From positions 372,001 through 436,000 of the forward strand of contig FMBT01000318.1 in NCBI GenBank assembly GCA_900095095.1: a DNA stretch of 64,000 nucleotides, given 5' to 3'. The DNA is from Fragilariopsis cylindrus CCMP1102. Lineage: Eukaryota; Bacillariophyta; Bacillariophyceae; Bacillariales; Bacillariaceae. Positions 54,928-64,000 of the stretch are shown piece after piece. A program made the position numbers and the translations under genes. The notes beneath the pieces were generated by a model. The model saw only the letters and a list, made by a program, of their open reading frames with translations, was not told the DNA's origin and ran no database searches. Every line of letters starts with the position of its first letter. The first letter of the stretch is position 1.

Positions 54928-57385
54928 TCATGGAATGGCAAGGAACACGAAAGCTACGCTCAGAGTAGCTATGAATGATAGTTTATATGGTTGAAGGGCG
55001 GGGGATGATGACGAGCCTCCATATAAAAAGCTTGGATCTGCTTCAGGTATGGAACCAAGCTCCCTCGGATTTATTCCCATGGCATTGGCTGCAGACCCAA
55101 GCGCATTAGCAACCTGCTGCACCCCACCACGGACAGGTTTAATTCCCGGTTGAATCAACATATTTTCCTCTAAAATTAAAGCTGATGCGGAATCATATAT
55201 TTGTACTATTGGAATGATAGATGATGCAAATACTTCACCCAGAGCCAGATCAGCACTGTCAGAATCGGCGGTATGCTGCTCATTGAGAGCCGCATACTTA
55301 AGAACACTCTGCATCAGAGGAACTAACGTTTTTGACTGGATATTATCAGCCGTCTTTTGAAGCATTTCGCATTCCAGGGCGTCTATTTCACCTCTACCAG
55401 CAAATAGCAAGTCTTCTAAACCAGAGTTGACATTTGGATAACCCTGAGAATTTAATGTCTGAAATTGGTAGCCACAACGGGTACCTAAGCCCCAAATCAT
55501 TTGGCCATCTTGAACATCAGGAGAACCTCCTTCTCCCGCTCCCTCAAGAGAACCAATTATCAAGGCGGCAACCTCATCCCAAGGGTGTGTCAATTCATAC
55601 TCTCCGTCTTGGTCAACGTCGTTACAATTGTTGACGGCATCGTGTATCTGTGCTATTAAATGAAGATACAAAACAAGAAAAGAACTAGCTTCAGTGATGA
55701 TTGCAGATCGCTGCTCGACAGACTTGTTGCTATCCCATTTGCCTACACCTTCAAGAGTATTCCGAATGAGAACGTCGGCATAATTAGGATCATTGTGGTA
55801 TGAGATGAAAGCCGAATAATACGGTTCAGCATTTCGACGAGAACTTGAAATTGCAAATTCCGACAAAGAATAATAGTTATACGGGTCATTTTCACTGTCA
55901 CGTTGTCGAGGAGAATTGCGACCGTAGAGGTACCAAAATTTCGCATAGTTGAAGGAACCCAAACTTGTCAAGACACGAATCTGTAGGACATCCAAATCGA
56001 TTCTGGCGATCTATAGTATTCACAAGAATGCAGTATTTACGACAACAAAGAACCGAAGCAAGTTAAGTAAAAGGTTTTCTTTTTCAAAAGTGATGTAATC
56101 GATGCGATACACGAATATATAATTAAGTGTTGTAGTGTTGTACAACATCATTTCTTACCGGTTGAACATCGGTACTAGGCTGATAAAGGGCCATGGTCTT
56201 ATCATCACGGGCAGCCAAACACGTAGGAACGTTGAAGTCGCCATAGTCCTTTGCAACCACTCCAATATCACTGCACGTAATTCCGAAACATGAATAGATC
56301 TCTTGTAGGTCTCTGAGTGTAATTTCTGTCCTTTGAAAATTCGGTTCTCCACCTAATAATTCTTCCTTCAAACGATCAAAAATACTTGGTCGACATTGTG
56401 CTGCTTGAGGGATAACAGCGGTGGCATACAGGTACGTTGCCGACGCATCCTTCTCTAATATGGAGATAATCAGCATTTGAATGAGCGGGATGTACATTTG
56501 AGTATTCATCCGAGTAATAACCGACCATAGTTTCTTGGATGTATCGATATTGGTTTTACTACAAGCACTTGGGATACTAAATATACTAGCTCCCTCTTGG
56601 TACAATAACTTTAGTTGTTGATTAACAGAAGCTTCCGCAAGTGCTTTAGTCGTCGACGAGGGAAGGTTTGTATCTTCCTTTGTAGCGATAAACATCCGGT
56701 CAGCTTTTTCTGCCAATGCGTATAAACTATATCCCTCACTGGATCCATGCGTCTGTCCAGATCCGATCCAAAGGGCAATGAAAGCATCAAGTCCACTACT
56801 ACCACCAATATCAAATTGAGATGGATTGTCTGCTTCTGTTCTTATCTGGCATGTATGTACCCCCTTGTATAGAACATCAGCAGCGTACATCCATACATTA
56901 AGAATCAATGTTGCAATCGATGCCGTGGACTGTCCATTTTGTATCGCACTACGTAGATAACTATCAGCGTATGCTGCATTATTAGAAAGTCTGTTTAAAT
57001 CAGTAGATCGTCCTCCCAGTCCGTACAATTGAAATAGATAAATAGGAGTAGCCTGTGTGATTGGTTCATTTGCTAATTTGGTACTAAGTTCGGTTAATTT
57101 GAATAAGTTCCCACCACCATCAGGTCGTTGAGAATGTTTTCCATTCAAATAAATTTGAAGTGCAGCATTATTATTTCCCGCAGCTATAGATTGTTCAATA
57201 TCTCGTACATCCAAACTAAAATCGGCTAAATATTCTACATCAGTCCTTGTAACAACTCCACCACCTAGATCAGTCGTTCCTTCTTCGACATCTTGAGCGG
57301 TAGCGCAGTACGAGATACTCGTAGCATGACAAAAGAAGAATATCGCAGTGAACGAAAACAATATATTTGTAGACAACATCGTCAT
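54928..57385 (-). CDS. Secreted protein with a duplicated domain and probable GPI anchor
   Basis: Exons: 57385-56159 and 56010-54928, phase 0 on both sides of a 148-nt intron (CCG|GTAAGA..CTATAG|ATC), 769 aa. The start is ATG 57385 (MTMLSTNILFSF), which begins a signal peptide (IFFFCHATSISYCATA). The two halves are related: SLDVRDIEQSIAAGNNNAAL.IYLNGKHS against DLDVLQIRVLTSLGSFNYAK.WYLYGRNS, and LDAFIALWIGSGQ.HGSSEG against WDEVAALIIGSLEG..EGG. The intron falls at the junction. The C-terminus is Ser/Pro-rich followed by a hydrophobic tail (KLSFIATLSVAFVFLAIP), as in GPI-anchored proteins. I do not know the function. Confidence 0.8.
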
Positions 57386-58107
57386 TTTATTGATTTTTCT
57401 ACGTACATCTGTATGAGACAGATATAATTCATTCAAGAAACGAAGAATGTATATATTATGATAGTTCACCTCGTCGTCGTCGGTCAATCCCCTCGATCAA
57501 TTTTGACCTAACTACTATATAAATTTATCGTATATTCGAACCACAAAAATGGCAAGGTTCACGGGAATCGAATGTAAAAACTAGAAATAAAATAAAATTC
57601 CGCGAAATACTACACGACTGATAACTACTTCATTAAAAAATTCGAAAAGTGTTGGCATGCGCGCATAAAATAGCCGTTTAGATGAACGGTTTTTTGCATA
57701 CCGTACTATTACTCGTTATGCACGTAAAAAGCACATATGCTTTATAAGCAGGCATTTACAAGCCATATATATTCAATATTGAATAGAAATCATAGAGGTT
57801 TCGACGCGAGAGGTTCGCAAGAGAGAGACCAAAATGTCGCAAAACAACGCTAATAACTAATAAAAGGCTGATAAGGATAATAAACAGGATAGGACCTAAT
57901 ACTGATACTTTATAGCGTACCGTATTAAGTATTGAGTATCTTGACGACAACTTGAACTGTATGTTAAACTTCGCAAAAATCTCGATTCAACCTATATCGC
58001 CATAAAACAAATATAGAGTGAAATAAAAACTTTTGAAACACAAAAGGAAAAACAAGCAAGAAACAATCAATACAAATTTGAAACAGATAATATAATAGTA
58101 TAACATA
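57386..58107. other. Divergent intergenic region with a small hairpin
   Basis: 722 bp between outward-facing starts. At 57674-57689 CCGTT and AACGG form a stem with a 6-nt loop, followed by six T residues. In a nuclear genome this is not a bacterial terminator; it may be chance or the end of a small Pol III transcript, but no such RNA is recognisable. Confidence 0.4.
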
Positions 58108-58686
58108 ATGGCTTCATCATCTGATCCTCTCCTGACAAAGGAACAATTACGTTCCAAATTATACGATGCCGAATCAATTATGACAGTCAAAGGAAGTGTG
58201 GCGAATGGGTATGTAGTCCTATTGAAAGGTAGTCCACCAACCCCAGAAAAGAAACAGTCGAATAATACGAAAAAGAAGTACAAGAACAAGAAGAGTAACG
58301 AAATTCAAACTAGTAATAGTAATGATGATGCGTATGACGGAGATGCACTTGCATTCATGGCATTAACATCAGGGAATGTTTTAGATGCATGCTTTGGTGT
58401 TAGTACTGCAACACGTCGAGATGCCAATATAACATCGGCTTGCCATAGTGTCAATGACGCAAAGAATTTACTGGAAGATCGTGATTTGACATCAGATACA
58501 TTCCGACGAACAGCTGTGTCGGCATATTGTGATGCATTCCAGGTCATTATTGGTCATCATAATAAAATGAATAAATTGAACTGCATAACACGATGTTTCA
58601 AATCAAGTAAAATTCGACGTCAAACTGAAGAAGATCTTAGAATTGCATTTTCTCCTCTTATAACAGCCATCGAAGAATCGCGTTAG
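58108..58686 (+). CDS. Orphan helical protein
   Basis: 192 aa, single exon. No signal peptide or membrane segment. The N-terminus (MASSSDPLLTKEQLRSKLYD) leads into a short conserved-looking segment (AESIMTVKGSVANGYVVLL). A Lys/Asn-rich linker sits near residues 50-70 (KKQSNNTKKKYKNKK). The rest appears alpha-helical (DALAFMALTSGNVLDACFG, NLLEDRDLTSDTFRRTAVSA). I do not recognise a family; codon usage and the absence of stops over 579 bp support a real gene. Confidence 0.65.
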   Translation: MASSSDPLLTKEQLRSKLYDAESIMTVKGSVANGYVVLLKGSPPTPEKKQSNNTKKKYKNKKSNEIQTSNSNDDAYDGDALAFMALTSGNVLDACFGVSTATRRDANITSACHSVNDAKNLLEDRDLTSDTFRRTAVSAYCDAFQVIIGHHNKMNKLNCITRCFKSSKIRRQTEEDLRIAFSPLITAIEESR

Positions 58687-59261
58687 AAAAGAAAAAGAGA
58701 GGATTTTATATAAGATTGCTTGGATTGATGACTTACTTTTTAACAACAGAAAAAATTTCTGTATTGATTTTTTAAAACTGCTATTACGATGCTGTGGAAT
58801 CTTCGGTTTGTTTTTTGGCAGTGATAACAACAACAACAACAATAATAATAATAATAATAATATTTATGAATTGATACAAACTTCATGTACATATGGCAGG
58901 AGAGTGTGTTGTGTCAAACTTGTGATTCTTACTTCAAATCAAATAAACGAAACCATTTGATAATATGAGATAATACAAGACATGTAATATAATGGAGCGT
59001 ACCGTACATACTGAAGACTGTGGTGATCGTATAAGTAGTATGCGATCCGACAAAAGCAATTCATCGTACTTGTACATGTGCGTTCTCATGTTTAAAAACA
59101 CACCGCCTTGACTGAATTTTGTATACTAAATAGAAAATGATAACCATTAAAAAAATTTAGAAAAACAATAGTTTCTCTTTAGTCAGATAATAGTATTGAT
59201 TCCTTAATTAATTCTCTAGCAACAGTAGTTACTTGAGTGCTGTAGAATGTCCTAGAGCAGA
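58687..59261. other. Convergent intergenic region
   Basis: 575 AT-rich bp between two gene ends, with an AAC/AAT trinucleotide run near 58828-58862. No gene is visible. Confidence 0.5.
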
Positions 59262-60754
59262 TCATGCCGTTGTCGTGTTTGGTTGTTGTAGGTTTTTCCA
59301 TTTTTGGTGGTGTGTTCGACAACAGCTTTTACAAACCAGAGTCCCCCCTGGGACTGGATAAAATGCAATACATTGCTTCTGGCACCCCGTACATATTGAC
59401 TGTGGTATCGTCTGCACCGTTACGACTTTCTCATCACCAGAGGTACTATTTGTATTGGATTTTGTATCAGTTTCATCAGTTTTCCCCCTACTAGAGATAC
59501 TACTTTCCCCAGTTGTATCTTGTTGCAACATTACCGGCTTAATCGTTGTTGCAGTAGTAGTAGTGGTAATATTATGGTTACTTGTAGTGGTGGGAGCAAC
59601 GATACACAAATTAGCAGAGTCGCCCAATGCTTTTTGAAATGCAGCTTGCCAGCTTGATGTCATACAAAGATTGTCCCCAGAAGCGTCACAGTCCAAACAT
59701 TCGTAGACGCCTTTTGTCAAGTGCACTGGCAGCTGTGGTAGAATAAAGGAAGTATTCTTACTACTCTGGCTACCACCACCTACAGCAGAAGGATGATTAT
59801 TATCCATAGCCGTCGTATCTTGTGTATTATTAGTCTTTGATTCCTTTTCTATGTTGACGACGACGACCGCGGTCGCCGCAACAGCAGCTGCATTGGCATT
59901 CTGAAGTAACTGTATACACTTTTCCCAATCAGCTACTCCTCCCGCTACGGCATCCCATCGAGCTACCGCCGCTCGTTCTGTATCTTGAATTGCGTGAAAT
60001 TGTTTCGCAACGTCGAATGATGTACGACCATATTTGTCCCTTGCCTCAAGACCACATTGTAACCATGATGATTTTTTTGACGACGACGAAGACTCGCGAA
60101 TAGTATTGTTGTTTTGATGCTGTTGAAGACGACTATCTCTTTCCTTTAAAGCCTCTAAAATTATATGTACAGCGAGATACCTACCACCACCAGCTGCTTT
60201 ATGAAGTGGAGTAGATTCGTCACCGAAGCTAGAAAAGAAGAATCATTTAGAAAAAAAGATTGAAACTCCAATTTGAAAATTAGGAAAAGATTCAAAGAAA
60301 AAACTTACCTGATGTCTCTAGCAAGTATATTGCAATATTTTCTTTCAGATAATTGTGATGGATATGATGGAGTGGGGACAATTGTAGTCGAATTATTGGA
60401 AGAGTCGTTATTGTCGTCGTCAGAAGGGTAACAAGGCAGAATATCATCACTATTCCATTCTAAGATCACTTTCATCGTAGCTGTGGCACCCGAAAATGAT
60501 GCACGATGTAAAGGTGTAGCACCACAGTAACCTCCACCATCAACAGAACAACCGAGATTTAACAATAATGCCGTGGCAGCTAAATGATTAAACTGTGCAG
60601 CAAAATGAAGAGGTGTATAACCAGCGTCGTCTCTCCGAGTTGCAACATTTTGGATCTTAGAGAGGGAATGGATGTCACCATATTCTGCAGCTGTAAAAGA
60701 CGATAGTGATAGTGGAAGAAGCTTACACGGACATTCGCTGCGTTGCTCAACCAT
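59262..60754 (-). CDS. Ankyrin-repeat protein with C-terminal zinc-binding-like motifs
   Basis: Exons: 60754-60309 and 60228-59262 (80-nt intron GTAAGT..TCTAG), 470 aa. Residues ~20-150 contain ankyrin repeats (DDAGYTPLHFAAQFNHLAAT, GGYCGATPLHRASFSG). Exon 2 adds ESTPLHKAAGGGRYLAVHII and DKYGRTSFDVAKQF. An Ala/Val-rich helix follows. The C-terminal ~180 residues have Thr/Ser/Asn runs and two Cys clusters: YECLDCDASGDNLC and ICTGCQKQC..LVCKSCCRTHH. The second resembles a treble-clef or zinc-ribbon. The ankyrin part suggests protein binding; partners are unknown. Confidence 0.87.
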
Positions 60755-60907
60755 TGCGGATATAGTGATTTATGCGATGTAGATTAGTGCGTCTATATTG
60801 CTCTTGGTCGATGGCAGCATTGCTGTTGCTTTTGTTATGATTTCATTTTTAAATTCCTTCGATTGATTATTGTTGATCTGATTGTAGGAGAGCAAATTGC
60901 AAAAAAA

Positions 60908-60932
60908 CGCATTTATACAAACTGTATAAATG
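60908..60932. promoter_or_regulatory. Perfect 10-bp inverted repeat between divergent genes
   Basis: GCATTTATAC and GTATAAATGC surround a 5-nt spacer, about 155 bp upstream of the ankyrin gene and 225 bp upstream of the BRAP2-type gene. The remainder of the 402-bp spacer shows no gene. A TATA-like core (TATAAAT) lies in the right arm. Confidence 0.45.
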
Positions 60933-61156
60933 CACTTGATCCGAATAACGATCGGAATAAAGATCATTATTTCTAAAAAGACCTATTTAATTTTATTAGG
61001 CTTATATATTATTATTGATTAAGCACGCTCTCACTTAATATTTCATTCAAAAGTCCGCGCCGTTACAAGTTTTGATGTTTTTCGATCAATCATTGAATCA
61101 TCATTGATGCTTCATCCTCATTATGATCATACAAGTACCGTGTTTATAATATAATC

Positions 61157-63483
61157 ATGTCATCGACTCATCCATCATACACAGGTACAACTCATAATAC
61201 AAGTAGTACAAGTACTACAAGTACTACATTCTCATTGGATGTCACACTTGGTTATGGTGCGAACCATAAGACCGAAGAACAGCTCAACAAGGCATGTTCG
61301 CAAACGTTTAATTTGAGCGAATTGGCCTCTAGCTTCTTTTCTGGTCCGTCCTCTAATACAAGTACAGCATCCTCTGCTCACACTACTTCTACATCAGATG
61401 GTAGCACCAATGTATCGAACGAAAACCAGAGTCAGGATCGATTCTTTGTTGCATCAGCTTCTCATATGCGATTGTCTATTAATCCAACTGAGCTGCTGTG
61501 GAAGACAACTGCCTACCTAATAGCTGTCTTTGTGCCACCACATATGATTGCCACATGCATCGAAAAGCACTTGTCGTCACCGAACCATGTTGCATCGGGA
61601 TCTTCTTTCTGGATCGAGTCACCCTTTAGTGCCAAATTTGCGCAGGATATCCTTCCGAAAATCCATCCAACTGCTCTATCGGGATGTAGAGTACGTGGAA
61701 TAATATTGACAAGTATTGCTGCCAATAATGGACCCGCCGAAATTATAATATTAGAAGTGCCCAGGGGAACGTCAATACAGAATGATATTCTTCGGGTGAC
61801 TAGTGGGGATATCATTGCTGGAGATTCTAACTCAAGTGTAATAAAAATATTGCCAATTACCAGTGTTAAATTTACCCACGATAGAGATGATGAAGGCAAA
61901 ACGAATTATTCTGGAAGTACAATGGAACAAATCGGTAGTATGATTTATGACAGTAGCAACAGCAGCAGCAGCAGCAACAGCAATTGCAGCATCACCCCAC
62001 AAATACCAACATGTCCTGTTTGTATCCATCGTATTGATCCCATCCGACTCGGCCTTCCTGCACCTTGCGTGCAGCAACTATGTTCCAAGTTTTGTCCCTC
62101 GCCTAGTCTGATAGTTGGTAGTTGGGGCACAGAGGAAGAAAGTTGTCCAAAGCAACGACTTTTGGTAAGTAACAATTCATTACAACTATGCTAGAATGTT
62201 TCAGATAAGGTTTATGTAACAAATTGCGGCTCTATTGAATACTTCTCGAAAATACGCCCTCATCTCATCTCATCTCATCTCATCTCATCTCACCTCACGT
62301 CATATGGTGCCATTTGTTTTTCATTCGAAAGAAAAAATGGAGTCTCCCTGCGAGATGCAAGGCTTGCCAAGTCATCGACCACTATTGGAACTATAGTAAT
62401 AGCAAATGCGACTATGGGGAAGATGAAGAATCTCGCGATTTATTTTGTGGGGATTGTTCTATGCATAAGACCCTTTGGACCTGGTAAGTGCATATACAAG
62501 AATATATTCAAATTCCACTTGAAGTAGCATCTTTTCTACACTTTGTTCATTTTTGCTCCTGTTTCCTTTCTCATAGTACTATGATATGTTACAATCTCCT
62601 CCTTCAAAGCTTAACTTGCGGATTTGTTGGCTGTGGGAGATACAGCAATAAACACTCGGTTGCTCACTTTGAGAAAACTCATCATCCGTACTCGTTAGAA
62701 TTGGCTACGCTTAGAATCTGGGACTATCGTCATGGAGAATATGGTGGCTTTGTCCAGCGGGCCGATCTCCTAGAGTGTCCTTCTTCTCCACCTCTCCTGT
62801 ATCCATGGTTAACACGCGGTCTAGACTTAGACAATCCGAGGGACTCCCTTTCTACACGTGATCGATCAAATCAAAGCAATCAAAGTGGGTCCGCTTATGG
62901 TAGTAATGCTAACACAAAAATTGCTATGGCGACCGAAAAATCTCCGAAAAAGACTGTAATGATTGGAGATGAATACGAAGCCCTACTGCAGAGTGCACTA
63001 GAGGAACAAGCACAGTATTTCGAGGGGGAGATAACCAGACTCCGAGGAGAATATACGAATTCGTTAGTCGACAAAGACAGTATGTTACCCGAGGAAATTA
63101 GAGAGATTGAAGCACTTAAACATAATATCAGTAGAACGGGTAAGGATATTGAAAAGGCTTCAAAAGAATTGGTCGATGCCCAAGCTCAAGAAGCAGGATT
63201 GAGAGCAGCATCACAGCGACTATTGTCCGAGCAACAAGAATCCAATGAACTGCTAAAGAAGATTCGGGAAGAGCATCGAAAAGAAAACGAGCAAGGAAGA
63301 ATTCAAATTGATGATTTGGAGCAACAGATTGCCGATCTCAGTGCTAATCTCAGAATGCGGCAACAGTTTTCACAAAATAGCGAATTAAATAATGCTCAGA
63401 TATTTGGTACATCATCTGTGCCAGAAACAAAACAATCAGGTGGTAGAAGAGGAAAGAAGAAAGGAAGATTTTTTCGGAAATGA
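61157..63483 (+). CDS. BRAP2-type protein: BRAP2 domain, degenerate RING, UBP zinc finger, coiled coil
   Basis: Exons: 61157-62164, 62332-62483 and 62610-63483, introns of 167 and 126 nt (GTAAGT donors), 677 aa. BRAP2/IMP is a ubiquitin-binding E3 regulator of Ras signalling in animals. Order: Ser/Thr-rich N-terminus; BRAP2 RRM-like domain (residues ~95-255, AYLIAVFVPPHMIATCIEKH); RING-like motif CPVCIHRIDPIRLGLP from ~285; UBP zinc finger from ~340 (CKACQVIDHYW, FCGDCSMHKTLWTCLTCGFV, GCGRYSNKHSVAHFEKTHH); a coiled coil at ~490-640; a basic end (GGRRGKKKGRFFRK). The RING lacks the canonical His (CSKFC), so ligase activity is doubtful. Intron 1 contains a CATCT pentamer repeat near 62260-62294. 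Confidence 0.9.
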
Positions 63484-63523
63484 ATATTTCTGCTACATGA
63501 TCATTCAACAAAATCTATATAAT

Positions 63524-64000
63524 TCAAAATACCTCTGGGTATTTAGTTTTCAGAGCGTTCAAACCACATTCTAGCGTTCGCTGTCTTCCCTGTAAATATA
63601 TCGATAAAAGCAAATCATCTCGTAACGTTGCTTCCTTAGCTCCAGCTCCAGCATCATAAACAGCTTCCTCAAGTTCCCCTGCAATCAGCGCGTACATCTC
63701 TATTTCATTTGCTTCCGATATTTTCCCGCTTCCTTCTCCTTCATATTTCTCTAATTCTTCTTCACTAGCAAGACTTATTCGAAGTGAGTCCAAACTCATC
63801 ATGTTAAATATGTTGTCAATTGAACCCTCACTGTCTACGATAAGTATAGTTGGATTCGTTCCCATGGCGAGTGATCGCACTTTAACCTGTTCGATGTTAG
63901 AGGGGTTTTCAACCGTGCAGAACCCGTAATTCGAAAGTAATTCGACATTATCGAATTCACCATAACTCACAAATATTTCTTCACCTGCCTTCATTTGGTC
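63524..64000 (-). CDS. Partial SET-domain methyltransferase, Rubisco LSMT type (C-terminal part)
   Basis: The frame reads in from the right edge (DQMKAGEEIFVSYG) and ends at the TGA at 63526-63524. GEEIFVSYGEFDNVELLSNY matches the end of the SET domain in the Rubisco large-subunit methyltransferase/SETD group. The remaining ~130 residues are helical with acidic segments (SEEELEKYEGEG, LIAGELEEAVYDAGA), as in the LSMT substrate-binding domain. The N-terminal SET core is outside the window. The substrate cannot be told. It is convergent with the BRAP2-type gene, with 40 bp between stops. Confidence 0.8.
   Translation of the reverse strand, partial: DQMKAGEEIFVSYGEFDNVELLSNYGFCTVENPSNIEQVKVRSLAMGTNPTILIVDSEGSIDNIFNMMSLDSLRISLASEEELEKYEGEGSGKISEANEIEMYALIAGELEEAVYDAGAGAKEATLRDDLLLSIYLQGRQRTLECGLNALKTKYPEVF

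Noticed and set aside
57674-57695. Stem-loop followed by six T, resembling a rho-independent terminator
   Set aside because: The genome is nuclear and no bacterial-type operon is nearby. The stem is only 5 bp.
1-64000. Retrovirus-like, Polinton or other virus-derived elements and CRISPR arrays
   Set aside because: I found no reverse transcriptase, integrase, capsid or virus-type polymerase motifs, no long terminal repeats and no spaced repeat arrays. The only mobile element supported is the MITE.

Overview
The window is nuclear DNA of a photosynthetic stramenopile, most likely a diatom. Evidence: nuclear genes for plastid proteins carry a signal peptide followed by an Ala/Gly-Phe junction (ribosome recycling factor, IF-1, a 4Fe-4S protein); genes are compact with GT-AG introns of about 80-185 nt; a lone 5S rRNA gene lies among protein genes; and several families (LNR ectodomain proteins, ShK-domain proteins) are typical of diatoms. 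I could not assign a species.

Layout. 0-15 kb: a partial disordered protein, a 5S rRNA gene, a large multipass membrane protein, a plastid 4Fe-4S protein, a secreted sugar-dehydrogenase/PKD/fasciclin fusion, the Ran factor MOG1, and an F-box/cytochrome b5 protein. 17-33 kb: an LNR type I membrane protein, plastid RRF divergently paired with an HCF101-type Fe-S carrier, a triple CCCH zinc-finger protein, the kinetochore protein CENP-C, and a double-ShK secreted protein. 33-48 kb: a TMEM223-like protein, a 556-bp MITE, an acidic nuclear protein, ATG2, a CIA30-family complex I assembly factor, and a repetitive aftiphilin-like protein with many FG[DE]F motifs. 48-64 kb: plastid IF-1, SMPD4, a bacterial-type peroxiredoxin-glutaredoxin gene between ~130-bp direct repeats, a duplicated-domain surface protein, a small orphan, an ankyrin protein, a BRAP2-type protein and a partial SET-domain methyltransferase.

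Three signals go beyond the gene list. (1) Five sharply bounded noncoding blocks in the first 30 kb are almost free of CpG (about 8 CpG in 4.7 kb by hand count), while genes and their 5' flanks are not. (2) Seven conserved genes are broken by 18 apparent single-base indels, 17 of them losses, concentrated at 12.8-15.0, 42.4-45.4 and 52.0-52.6 kb. In six of the seven genes one base per site restores the expected length exactly (the seventh also stays in frame, but its start is uncertain), which looks more like local consensus error than gene decay. (3) The peroxiredoxin-glutaredoxin gene sits in a repeat-bounded cassette and is a candidate horizontal acquisition.

The genes do not form one pathway. 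They are housekeeping functions (translation in the plastid, Fe-S assembly, autophagy, kinetochore, vesicle traffic, nuclear transport) mixed with lineage-specific surface proteins. Exon structures were deduced from splice signals, reading phase and family motifs, and all multi-exon models given keep an exact reading frame.
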